The translations under genes were made by a program, and so were the position numbers. Shown here piece by piece: positions 55,985 through 64,000 of a DNA stretch of 64,000 nucleotides. The DNA comes from Paenibacillus sp. JCM 10914 (GTDB lineage Bacteria > Bacillota > Bacilli > Paenibacillales > Paenibacillaceae). Position 1 is the first letter of the stretch. Every line of letters begins with the position of its first letter. The notes beneath the pieces are model-generated. The model searched no databases and was not told the DNA's origin. It saw only the letters and a list, made by a program, of their open reading frames with translations. Where the stretch lies: assembly GCF_001315105.1 (NCBI RefSeq), contig NZ_BAZR01000031.1, positions 1 to 64,000 on the forward strand, in the 5' to 3' direction.

Positions 55985-57076
55985 ATGAATACGAATCGGC
56001 ATAAGAAATCGATAGCCGTACTGCTAGGGAGCGTTTTGATAGCAGGTAGTGTAATGACTGTTGACGGTAATGTCGTGACAGCAGATGCAGTATCCAAGAG
56101 TAAGAGTACATATGAACAGACTGGAGTACCACAGGTGATTAGCCGCATGTCCCCGTCGGTAGTCGGCATTATTGGCAAGGTGACGCCTGGCAGCATGAAT
56201 GATGTGGATGATCGATATAATCTCGCGCATGGCACGGGCGTTATCTGGAAGTCAGATGGCTGGATCATCACCAATGCCCATGTGGTGGACGGGCTTAGCG
56301 GGATTACAGTTGTCACATCGGACGGCAAATCCTACAAAGCCAGGGCGGTGCATAGCGACCCTAAAAGCGATATTGCCCTGGTCAAGATCAATGCGAAGTC
56401 ACTGAAGCCAGCCAAATTCGCTGCCTCTGCACAAGAGGCGATTGTAGGTGAAACGGTGGTAGCAATCGGTACCCCGATTTCCTTCTCATTGAGGAATTCA
56501 GCTTCAGTCGGTGTCGTTAGCGGACTGAATCGGAGCGTGGATGGCTCCTATCGGCTGATTCAGACCGATACAGCGATCAATCCTGGCAACAGCGGAGGCC
56601 CGCTGGTCAATCTCAAGGGCGAGGTTATTGGAATCAACAGCAAGAAATTTGCAGCGGTTGGCATTGAGAACATGGGTTTCTCGATTCCTGCGGAGACGGT
56701 TTCTTATGTAGCGAATCATTTGCTGAAGTATGGCGAGGTTCGCAGAGCTTCGTTAGGGTTGGAACTTGAGGAGAGCTGGTCAGCGATTGTGGGGCTTCCA
56801 TCCGACGATCCATTAACCGTCACGAAGGTACGATCTGGTGAAGCTCGTAAGGCCGGCATAGAAGATCAAGATGTGCTGTACGCCATTAACGGCAAGCGGG
56901 TGTACTCCGTGGTCGACATTAATGAGCGGTTGAAATCATTCATGCCGGGTCAGCAGGTTAGGCTGCTGATGCAGCGGGATGGAGATATCATCGAAGTGAC
57001 ACTGAAACTGAGTCAGGATGGAGCGATGGCAGTCGAGGGTGGAGAAGGGGAGTTTGTCAATGTTAAGAGAAAATAA
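55985..57076 (+). CDS. HtrA/DegP-like trypsin-family serine protease with PDZ domain
   Basis: ATG 55985 gives 363 residues; an upstream ATG in frame has poorer SD support. A signal peptide or anchor lies at about 8-30. The protease domain carries the triad His in ITNAHVVDG near 99, Asp in SDIALVKI near 131 and Ser in NPGNSGGPLVN near 208. A PDZ domain (about 255-340) follows. HtrA proteases degrade or refold damaged exported proteins. Its end overlaps the start of the next gene by 17 bases, so the two are translationally coupled. Confidence 0.9.
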   Translation: MNTNRHKKSIAVLLGSVLIAGSVMTVDGNVVTADAVSKSKSTYEQTGVPQVISRMSPSVVGIIGKVTPGSMNDVDDRYNLAHGTGVIWKSDGWIITNAHVVDGLSGITVVTSDGKSYKARAVHSDPKSDIALVKINAKSLKPAKFAASAQEAIVGETVVAIGTPISFSLRNSASVGVVSGLNRSVDGSYRLIQTDTAINPGNSGGPLVNLKGEVIGINSKKFAAVGIENMGFSIPAETVSYVANHLLKYGEVRRASLGLELEESWSAIVGLPSDDPLTVTKVRSGEARKAGIEDQDVLYAINGKRVYSVVDINERLKSFMPGQQVRLLMQRDGDIIEVTLKLSQDGAMAVEGGEGEFVNVKRK

Positions 57077-58991
57077 ATCAAGATGGCCGCACCGCCTGCG
57101 GCAAGTCTCAATAGGTATGATGTCAAGCTTGTTGCTGTTTACGACCCTGTCCATTCCGGCCTGGGCGGATACACCTGCGGAGACACGAACATTAACGGTC
57201 CAGAGTGGGAGCAGCACGGCTTCGGTGAATGGCACTTCCTACACGATAGCGAAGCCCATCGTTAGACAAGGCGTGCTGATGGTACCGCTTGGCGTGTTTA
57301 AGAAAGCGTTTGGCAGCGAGATTCGTCTCGAAGGAGAGAACCGGGTTCGGCTTCTGCAGGGCCCGCATACGATTGTGCTCGTGTTGGATAACCGCGTGGC
57401 TTGGATCGATGGGAAGAAAGTGCAGTTGCCCGCTGAGCCGACAATGATCAACGGAACGCTCATGGTACCGCTTAGAGCAGTCGCCACAGGAATAGGAGCA
57501 GCAGTAAGTTCTGACAGCGGTAAGCTATCGATCAGCCTCACGGTCAAGGATAAAGAGGATAAGCCAGACCAGGACGTGATCAACAACAGTAGCGGCAAGA
57601 CCAGGGTCGGTAACAGTTATTACGGCTGGAGCATTAACTATCCTTCGTGGATGATTGTCGGCTATGGGACGGACGATGAGAGTGGAACGGCCTTCAATGA
57701 CGCAACCGGTCGATATTATCTAGAGGTTCATAGTTCGACGCAATTGGTTGAACTTGACGCGGATGACCTGTTGGAGCAGTTGTTGAAAGAGATGAGCGAT
57801 TCCGGTGATATCGTGCTGCATCAGGAGACCATCACGAGCGGCACCGCCTCTTATGCTAGGGCAATAACCCGAGACAGGGATGGCGTGTTATGGGAATCCA
57901 GGCAGTATTATGCCAATGATAAGGTGTACGAATTATTTTTTGCCGATTTCGAAGCGGCTCATTACAAAGATATGGATAAGCACGCGAGCTTGCTGGGTTC
58001 GTTCAAAACGACATATAATCGCGTAGACAAATCGGTTAAAGATGTATCTACGATTGTGGATGGTCTGCGGGAAGCCGGAAACGAAGAGTACGGTATTTGG
58101 CTGGGCGTGCCTGCCGGGTGGCAAATGAACAACCACGACATGCTTTATGGCAGTGAAGGAGAGGGGTATGTATCGGTCTCCGTAACGTCGGCTCCCACCG
58201 GCAAGGAAGGAACACTTTCTGCCTGGTCGGAGCAGCTCAAGCGTTGGATGGAGGAGTCGTTTATTGCAGGCTCCTATGAGATCAAGGGTCTAACTTCGGT
58301 GGAAGTATCGGGAGTCAAAGGACAGGTGCAAGAAGTACGTTATACCTACGGTAAACAATGGATCACGGAATACGAAGTCATGGTGCAGAAGAATGGTTAC
58401 CGCTATTATTTGGAATATGCGATCCCCGATGACAGGAAAGAGAAGCTTCCAGATCTGCAGAAGCTGCTGGATTCCGTTGAGATTGATTATGAGATAGTTC
58501 CTTCATCGTTTGGCCGGATCGGCGGCGAAGAGTTCTTGATTGATAAGACCCAGATGAGATCCAAAAGCTCAAGAGCTTATAAATATGGCGTGGATATTCC
58601 GCGTTATTGGCAGCCGATTAGTGATCAATTTGAGTTATCGCCCGTGGTGTATGGATTCGCTGGAGGGGATTTCGAAATTTCTGCGCAAAAGGACACAGCG
58701 GCCGATTTTATCGTTAGCAGCCTCAAGCGTTATTACAACGAGGTGAGCTCAGGCTCGGGTAACTCGATCAAGGTGCTGGGCATCGAACATATTACGTTTG
58801 CCGGTGTACCAGCCGTCTCCTTCAAGATACATCAAGTGAAGAAGGGGATTGGCTTTACCACACGCGAGATCATATTCGAGTCGGGAGACATCACGTATAC
58901 GATCCGAACACAATTGAACGACGCGAATGCCACGCCGATGCAGCAGGCTGCACTGGAACGGGCGCTGAACTCATTTAAACCGGTAGAATAA
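57060..58991 (+). CDS. Stalk-domain (copper amine oxidase N-terminal type) exported protein with three repeated modules
   Basis: ATG 57060 after GGAGAAGGGGAG gives 643 residues. A signal peptide (about 10-37, ending AWA) is followed by a stalk domain (about 45-170) with VMVPLGVF-type and GTLMVPLRAVATGIGA segments, common in Paenibacillus surface proteins. Then come three related modules of about 150 residues, each opening with an aromatic-x-P-x-x-W phrase: SINYPSWMIVG, LGVPAGWQMNN and VDIPRYWQPIS. No catalytic motif is recognised. Coupling to the HtrA-like gene suggests a partner or substrate in the envelope. Confidence 0.78.
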   Translation: MLRENKSRWPHRLRQVSIGMMSSLLLFTTLSIPAWADTPAETRTLTVQSGSSTASVNGTSYTIAKPIVRQGVLMVPLGVFKKAFGSEIRLEGENRVRLLQGPHTIVLVLDNRVAWIDGKKVQLPAEPTMINGTLMVPLRAVATGIGAAVSSDSGKLSISLTVKDKEDKPDQDVINNSSGKTRVGNSYYGWSINYPSWMIVGYGTDDESGTAFNDATGRYYLEVHSSTQLVELDADDLLEQLLKEMSDSGDIVLHQETITSGTASYARAITRDRDGVLWESRQYYANDKVYELFFADFEAAHYKDMDKHASLLGSFKTTYNRVDKSVKDVSTIVDGLREAGNEEYGIWLGVPAGWQMNNHDMLYGSEGEGYVSVSVTSAPTGKEGTLSAWSEQLKRWMEESFIAGSYEIKGLTSVEVSGVKGQVQEVRYTYGKQWITEYEVMVQKNGYRYYLEYAIPDDRKEKLPDLQKLLDSVEIDYEIVPSSFGRIGGEEFLIDKTQMRSKSSRAYKYGVDIPRYWQPISDQFELSPVVYGFAGGDFEISAQKDTAADFIVSSLKRYYNEVSSGSGNSIKVLGIEHITFAGVPAVSFKIHQVKKGIGFTTREIIFESGDITYTIRTQLNDANATPMQQAALERALNSFKPVE

Positions 58992-59005
58992 GTTGCTTGG
59001 AACAT

Positions 59006-59052
59006 TAGCTGTCCTGGCTGTATCCCGATAAGGATGCAGCGGGGCAGCTATT
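59006..59052 (+). terminator. Hairpin after the stalk-domain gene
   Basis: TAGCTG ... CAGCTA with an inner GGCTG/GCAGC pairing and an ATCC/GGAT stem, then TTTGT. Confidence 0.55.
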
Positions 59053-59168
59053 TGTATTGGGCGTTGGATTACAGCCGGCAGTAAGCCAATCGGTGCGGGT
59101 ATGTTAAAATAGAGGATGTATTGCTAGCCGATCCCCTTAAACCAATAGAAATGTAGAAGAGGGCAGAC

Positions 59169-61124
59169 ATGAAAAAAACGATAGGTATGTTCGCTCACGT
59201 GGATGCAGGCAAGACCACGTTGGCAGAGCAGTTGTTATATATGACCCAGACGATCTCTGAGCGTGGGCGAGTAGATCACCAGAGTGCTTTTCTGGACAAT
59301 CATGATATCGAAAAAGAGCGGGGCATCACCGTCTTTGCCGATCAGGCCACCATGCAGTACAACGGATCTACGTATTATTTAATCGATACACCCGGTCACG
59401 TCGATTTCTCTCCGGAGATGGAGCGGGCAATACAGGTGATGGATGCAGCCATCTTGGTCATCAGTGCAGTGGAAGGGGTTGAGGGTCATACCGAGACAGT
59501 CTGGCAGCTGCTGCACAAATTCGGAGTGCCAACCTTCTTCTTCATCAACAAAATCGATCGGGTCGGCGCTGATCCCGCTCGTGTGCTGGCAGAGATCCGA
59601 AGCGAATTGACGGAGGATGTCTGTCTGCTGAATGAACAGGACGACGTTAGCGGAGGCAAGATGCGCCCCGAGGTAATCGAGGCTGTTGCTGAACGGGATG
59701 AGCGGCTGCTGGAGATGTACATGGAACAGGGGTATGAAGCAGAGTTATGGCATTCATCGATGATAACGATGATCAGGGAAGGGCGGCTGCATCCTTGCTT
59801 TATCGGATCGGCGCTGCAGAATATCGGTATATCCCATATGCTGGAACAGCTTGATCAATTGATTGTGACTGATTATGATCACGGCGCTGAATTTGCCGGC
59901 AGAGTATATAAAATCCGCCACGACGAAGACGGGGCGCGTCTGACCTATATTAAATCGATGGGTGGAACGCTGCGAATGCGCGATGAGGTTCGTTATATGC
60001 ATGGATCGGAGGTCGTGCGGGAGAAGATCACCCAGATTCGGCTGTTAAGTGGTGGACGGATGACGAATACAGATAAGGTAGAAGCAGGTGATCTGTTCGT
60101 TGTGACGGGTCTCACCCTGGCAGGTGCAGGCGATGGGCTCGGCTCGTTGAGCGGAAGAACCGCATATGAGCTTGTGCCCACCCTGCAATCCAGAGTGCAG
60201 CATGATGCCGGTATTCATCCGAAGGATATGCTGCGCTGCTTTCGATGGCTGGATGCAGAGGATCCTTCGCTCGCAGTCCAATGGGACGAAGCCTTGCAAG
60301 CGATTCATATTCATGTGATGGGCATTATTCAACTGGAAGTGCTGGAGCGGATCGTGCATGAGCGCTTCGGGTATCGAATTCACTTCGAGCAGCCGGAGAT
60401 CCTGTATAAGGAGACTATTACGGAGATGACGGTCGGTAGTGGTCATTTTGAACCGCTGAGACATTATGCGGAAGTACATATTAGGCTGGAGCCGGCGGAG
60501 CGGAATAGCGGGCTTGTATTCGTGAATGCTTGTCATCCTGATGTGCTGCCGGTGAACTATCAGCATCTCGTGGCTCAGCATGTCATGGAAAGAGAGCATC
60601 ACGGTCTGTTAACGGGCTCCCCTATCACCGATATGAGAATCACTTTGCTCAAAGGGCGCGCGCATAACAAGCACACACATGGAGGTGATTTCCGGGAGGC
60701 TACTTTTCGGGCATTGCGTCAGGGGCTTGAGAAGACCGGCAATATGTTGCTGGAGCCGTATTATCAATTTCGGGTAAAAGTAGATGTGGAGTATGTGGGA
60801 CGGCTGCTGTCGGATCTAACGCAAGCCAAGGCACACTTTGATCCACCGGAAACGACAGGCGATAAGGTGATCGTATGCGGCCATGCTCCAGTGTCTACGA
60901 TGATGGATTACAGCATGGAGTTAGCCGCCTATACGAAGGGAAGAGGGACGCTCTCCCTCATTTACGGCGGATATGACCGCTGTCATAATGAGGCGGAAGT
61001 CATCGCTCGTACAGGATACGATAAGAGTGCAGATCCGGAGTATACGTCCTCCTCGATCTTCTGTGCCAAGGGCAGCGGCTATTCCGTTCCGTGGGATGAA
61101 GCAGACCGTCACATGCATGTATAA
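59169..61124 (+). CDS. Tet(M)-related translation GTPase (EF-G-like)
   Basis: 651 residues. The G domain holds HVDAGKTTLAEQLLY (G1), RGITVFADQ (G2), DTPGHVDFSPEME (G3) and NKIDR (G4). Domains II to V follow in EF-G order. Length matches ribosomal protection proteins such as Tet(M), but the end (CAKGSGYSVPWDEADRHMHV) matches the chromosomal translation-factor paralogues of Bacilli and Clostridia rather than mobile Tet(M). It may release stalled ribosomes or give low-level drug protection; resistance is not proven by sequence. It is a single gene with no mobile element nearby. Confidence 0.85.
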   Translation: MKKTIGMFAHVDAGKTTLAEQLLYMTQTISERGRVDHQSAFLDNHDIEKERGITVFADQATMQYNGSTYYLIDTPGHVDFSPEMERAIQVMDAAILVISAVEGVEGHTETVWQLLHKFGVPTFFFINKIDRVGADPARVLAEIRSELTEDVCLLNEQDDVSGGKMRPEVIEAVAERDERLLEMYMEQGYEAELWHSSMITMIREGRLHPCFIGSALQNIGISHMLEQLDQLIVTDYDHGAEFAGRVYKIRHDEDGARLTYIKSMGGTLRMRDEVRYMHGSEVVREKITQIRLLSGGRMTNTDKVEAGDLFVVTGLTLAGAGDGLGSLSGRTAYELVPTLQSRVQHDAGIHPKDMLRCFRWLDAEDPSLAVQWDEALQAIHIHVMGIIQLEVLERIVHERFGYRIHFEQPEILYKETITEMTVGSGHFEPLRHYAEVHIRLEPAERNSGLVFVNACHPDVLPVNYQHLVAQHVMEREHHGLLTGSPITDMRITLLKGRAHNKHTHGGDFREATFRALRQGLEKTGNMLLEPYYQFRVKVDVEYVGRLLSDLTQAKAHFDPPETTGDKVIVCGHAPVSTMMDYSMELAAYTKGRGTLSLIYGGYDRCHNEAEVIARTGYDKSADPEYTSSSIFCAKGSGYSVPWDEADRHMHV

Positions 61125-61141
61125 TTATCGTTAGCTTAACA

Positions 61142-61171
61142 AGAAGAGCCTCCCTGATCGGGAGACTCTTG
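61142..61171. terminator. Hairpin between the GTPase and MFS genes
   Basis: AAGAG-C-CTCCC-TGAT-CGGGAG-A-CTCTT, shared by two convergent genes. T-runs are short, so strength is uncertain. Confidence 0.55.
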
Positions 61172-61193
61172 AAAAGCTGCTGGCGGATATCGC

Positions 61194-62405
61194 CTATGAT
61201 AGGGTGGAACTTTGATCACTTAAGGACATCTGTTTCGATGAACGCATCGTCCAATAGGTAATAACCGTGGTAATCAGCATCAGTATGCCGGTCATGAGGA
61301 ATACGGAGTGAATGTTGAACACTCCGCTGATCAGCCCACCTACAAGCGGCCCAGCCATACCGCCAATCTGGTTAGCTGTCTGGTTCAGGCTGAACGCCCT
61401 CCCGCGAAATTCGCTGGCTGTGTAACGGACGACGAGCCCGTTAAGCGCTGGGAACACGGCACAGAAGAAGGCGCCATAGGCGAAGCGGATAGCTGAGAAT
61501 GCCCAGATGTTGCTGAACAGCATTTGCGCCAATGATCCGAGACCGCTGGCCAGCAAGCCGATGAGCAGTACTTTCTGGAAACCGACTTTATCCGCTAATC
61601 TTCCCCATCGTGGGGCGAACAGAATGCTGGCGATCCCGATGATGGAGAAGACGAAGCCGGCAATCATGGAGGTATGTGACGTGGAGCCTCCGATTTGCGC
61701 GATATACAGCGGCAATACGGGTTCGATTGTCATGACCGAGAACTGAGTCAGCATGGTCAGCATCAGGACAATCATCAGCGCTTTGTTATGTCCTGCGACC
61801 TTGAACGTATTCACGACGGAGACGCGTTCTTTGCTCGGCACGAACTTCTCTTCTTTAACCCAGAAGATGACAAGTAATGTGGCGACAAAACAGAGCATCC
61901 CTGCTAATCCGAATGCCATCCGGTTGCTGAACAGAGAGGCGAGCGTGCCGCCGATCATGGGACCCATAATACCGCCAGTGGCGGTTGCTGTAGACATCAT
62001 GGAGAGCGCATAGCCTACTTTTTTCTCCGGTGTGTTCGTACCGACGATCGCAATGGCTCCGGGGATAAATCCGGACAGTAGCCCTTGCAGTAGGCGCAAG
62101 ATGAGCACTTGATACTCGTTCGTGACGAAGGCCATGAGCACATATATGACGAACAATACCAGTCCGGCGCGGATGATCATCGGCTTGCGTCCGTACTTGT
62201 CACCCACCGCTCCCCAGAAGGGAGAGGACAAGGCTCCCGCAAAAAAAGCGGAACTGAAGAGCAGCCCCGACCACATTTCCGTATGCTTGGTTACGCCGAG
62301 TTCAATCAGAAAAAGCGGGAGGAATGGTATGACCATTGAGAAACTGGATGCCACGATAAATGATCCGAACCATAATATCCATAAATTCTTTTTCCAACTT
62401 TCCAT
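61194..62405 (-). CDS. Major facilitator superfamily drug exporter
   Basis: 403 residues with about 12 membrane segments. Motif A is GAVGDKYGRKPMI near residues 65-77, repeated in weaker form as GRLADKVGFQK in the second half. Motif C-like GIMGPMIGG near 144-152 is typical of drug:H+ antiporters. It is similar in layout to MdtG/YitG-type multidrug efflux proteins of the DHA1 class. Substrates are unknown. It converges with the GTPase gene and is divergent from alkC. Confidence 0.87.
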   Translation of the reverse strand: MESWKKNLWILWFGSFIVASSFSMVIPFLPLFLIELGVTKHTEMWSGLLFSSAFFAGALSSPFWGAVGDKYGRKPMIIRAGLVLFVIYVLMAFVTNEYQVLILRLLQGLLSGFIPGAIAIVGTNTPEKKVGYALSMMSTATATGGIMGPMIGGTLASLFSNRMAFGLAGMLCFVATLLVIFWVKEEKFVPSKERVSVVNTFKVAGHNKALMIVLMLTMLTQFSVMTIEPVLPLYIAQIGGSTSHTSMIAGFVFSIIGIASILFAPRWGRLADKVGFQKVLLIGLLASGLGSLAQMLFSNIWAFSAIRFAYGAFFCAVFPALNGLVVRYTASEFRGRAFSLNQTANQIGGMAGPLVGGLISGVFNIHSVFLMTGILMLITTVITYWTMRSSKQMSLSDQSSTLS

Positions 62406-62771
62406 GTCTTCTTCATCTCCTGATGTGCGTTTTGTCAGATATCGTTTGGCGTGGTTAATCCCCTCCTTGGGTTGAGAAAGTAGTTGTCACTTACTTTAAT
62501 TATGTAATCCTAATCTGGGATTAAGGCAGAGCCCCTCCCAAATTTGGTACACTGGAACCGTCCGGGCCAATCACATGAAAGTGATTGGTGTATTGGCTTC
62601 ATCCTACACCACATGGTAAGGAATGGGAAGGGGCAGGGGCAGGCTGCAATAGCCCTGAGCGGAAGTCCGACATTTTGGCGCAGACCCGCCATATCGCGAG
62701 ATACAGGGTTTTAGGGGCTTAGCTGCAGAAGTGTATCCATAATGCAAAAAAAATTTTAGGGAGACCAAATC
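62406..62771. other. Gene-free divergent region between the MFS and alkC genes
   Basis: No supported gene was found in these 366 bases; the only open frames are short and lack an SD. It holds an 8-bp inverted repeat, CCAATCAC-ATGAAA-GTGATTGG (62567-62588), which could be an operator or hairpin. SD-like sequence sits just before both flanking genes. Promoters could not be assigned with confidence. Confidence 0.5.
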
Positions 62772-63869
62772 ATGAGAGAAACATTGAAAGATCTATACTC
62801 AACTCAATTATTTCAACAGCTCACGGAGCGGATGCAGGAGGTATACCCCGCATTTGAGACGGAGCGGTTTATGGAGCTTATATATAATGAATCTTGGGAA
62901 CATGAAGAATTCAAGCAACGTATCCGGCATGTCACCATGGCATTAACGGCAACGCTGCCCTCCTCTTATTCGGAAGCGGTACGCATTCTTACCCAGGTAG
63001 CGCCCCATTTCCGGGGCGTGGAATACGTGTTCTTTCCCGATTATGTTGAAGTGAACGGCATGGAGGATTTGAAGACTTCGATGGAAGCCCTGGCGGTATT
63101 CACGCACTCTTCTACGGCAGAATTTGCGGTCAGGCCTTTTATCATGAAGGACCAGCAATGGATGCTTGAACAGATGATGGTATGGGCTCGTACCGACGAT
63201 GAGCATTTGCGGAGATTGGCGAGCGAAGGGGCGAGGCCGCGTCTGCCATGGGCACCCCAGCTGCCTGCACTGATCCGGGACCCGCGTCCGGTCTTGCCGA
63301 TTCTGGAACAATTGAAGGAAGACAGCTCGCTGTATGTAAGAAAAAGCGTCGCCAATCACCTGAACGATATCTCCAAGGATCATCCCGATCTGGTACTAGG
63401 GATCGCTGCGGATTGGTACGGCAAGCATCCGTTGACCGACTGGATCGTCCGGCATGCGCTGCGGACGCTGCTGCGTAAAGGCGATATCCGGGCACTGGCT
63501 ATTTTCGGTTACGAGGAACTGGAAGAGCTGGAGGGACTTGAAGTGCGCGATCTCCGGATCAAGCGTCCGTTAATTGCGCTGGGAGAAGATCTGGAGTTCT
63601 CGTTCCATCTGGTCAATGAAACGGGCAACGCGATTCCGCTGCGGATCGACTACGAGATCGACTATATGAAGTCTAGCGGCAAGCTGGCACCCAAGCGCTA
63701 CAAATGCTCTCACAAAACGTATTCGCCAGGCAGCTGGAAGGTGGAGAAGAAACAATCCTTCAAGCCGATCTCGACCCGCCGTTTCTATTCGGGCGATCAC
63801 CGACTGCATATCGTGGTGAATGGCAAGCGCTTGGCCAGCATGGATTTTATGCTGGAGGGTGCCGAGTAG
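62772..63869 (+). CDS. AlkC-like DNA alkylation repair protein
   Basis: 365 residues. HEAT-like helical repeats make up residues 1-245, with the AlkC-typical ASEGARPRLPWAPQLPALIR near 155 and SVANHLNDISKDHPDLV near 195. A C-terminal beta domain (about 260-360) resembles the Ig-like domain of AlkC. AlkC glycosylases remove 3-methyladenine and 3-methylcytosine without base flipping. No signal peptide. It has its own terminator. The family call is firm; activity on specific bases is inferred. Confidence 0.87.
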   Translation: MRETLKDLYSTQLFQQLTERMQEVYPAFETERFMELIYNESWEHEEFKQRIRHVTMALTATLPSSYSEAVRILTQVAPHFRGVEYVFFPDYVEVNGMEDLKTSMEALAVFTHSSTAEFAVRPFIMKDQQWMLEQMMVWARTDDEHLRRLASEGARPRLPWAPQLPALIRDPRPVLPILEQLKEDSSLYVRKSVANHLNDISKDHPDLVLGIAADWYGKHPLTDWIVRHALRTLLRKGDIRALAIFGYEELEELEGLEVRDLRIKRPLIALGEDLEFSFHLVNETGNAIPLRIDYEIDYMKSSGKLAPKRYKCSHKTYSPGSWKVEKKQSFKPISTRRFYSGDHRLHIVVNGKRLASMDFMLEGAE

Positions 63870-63898
63870 GGTTTGGGCAATAAGCAGTTTCAATAACG

Positions 63899-63936
63899 AA
63901 GGTGAACTCCTTGTAGTCCGGGGGTTCACCTTTTTT
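63899..63936 (+). terminator. Terminator after alkC
   Basis: AAGGTGAAC ... GTTCACCTT stem with an inner CTCC/GGGG pairing, then more T. Confidence 0.88.
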
Positions 63937-64000
63937 GACGCGATCATGTGTGAATTATGGCAAAGTTATTAAATGGGTGGAAATCTAGTTAGCAGGTAGA

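Noticed and set aside
59169-62405. Acquired tetracycline resistance island (Tet-like GTPase plus MFS exporter)
   Set aside because: The genes are convergent, share the local base composition, and have no transposase, integrase or repeats nearby. The GTPase tail matches chromosomal paralogues.
1-64000. tRNA, rRNA, CRISPR arrays, prophage or insertion sequences
   Set aside because: None was recognised in the intergenic regions on either strand; the repeats seen are short hairpins or the internal TIG repeats.

Overview
The window looks like a chromosomal segment of a Paenibacillus-type Firmicute. The gene order comFA-comFC-yvyF-flgM-flgN-flgK-flgL-(DUF6470)-fliW-csrA-hag-flaG-fliD-fliS-fliT ... 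hpf-secA-prfB ... ftsEX-ctpB-minJ ... uvrBA follows the Bacillus subtilis chromosome. Codon use, Gram-positive Shine-Dalgarno (SD) sequences, GTG/TTG starts, and SLH and stalk-domain surface proteins also fit. Most of the window has medium GC. There are no tRNA, rRNA, CRISPR, phage or IS genes.

Layout: (1) 1-2359, late competence genes and a small zinc-ribbon flagellar-operon gene. (2) 2372-10796, late flagellar genes with two sigma-D promoters (flgM and hag) and the FliW-CsrA-flagellin control circuit. (3) 10811-22009, an accessory block absent from this position in B. subtilis. It holds a large secreted vWA protein with eight TIG repeats, then a visibly AT-rich cassette of glycosyl-, polyol-phosphate- and pyruvyl-transferase genes with LicD, an IspD/TarI-like cytidylyltransferase and an SDR enzyme. 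It is probably a flagellin or cell-surface decoration system. (4) 22095-28590, cspD, hpf, secA, prfB (with its programmed frameshift) and a YitT-type membrane protein. (5) 28721-37387, an arginine cluster argC-J-B-D-F-G-H behind a promoter with an ARG-box-like site. (6) 37407-48589, an esterase, a bactofilin, a VanW protein, the division and cell-wall module ftsE-ftsX-M23 peptidase-ctpB-minJ, and motAB on the minus strand. (7) 48830-63936, uvrBA, an SLH/FN3 surface protein, an HtrA-like protease coupled to a stalk-domain protein, a Tet-like translation GTPase, an MFS exporter and AlkC.

Important caveat: at least eight normally intact genes (vWA-TIG, two pyruvyltransferases, argC, argH, ftsE, motB, uvrB) have broken frames. 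Nearly all breaks are the loss of a base from a short homopolymer, and adding the base back restores family-typical proteins. ftsE, uvrB, argC, argH and motB decaying together is unlikely, so many of these are probably sequencing or assembly errors. The prfB frameshift is genuine recoding.

How the parts work together: FlgM, FliW and CsrA time filament production. FlgN, FliS and FliT chaperone FlgK/FlgL, flagellin and FliD. MotAB powers rotation. The neighbouring cassette may decorate the filament or the vWA-TIG protein. FtsEX probably controls the adjacent M23 hydrolase, and MinJ links division-site selection to the envelope.
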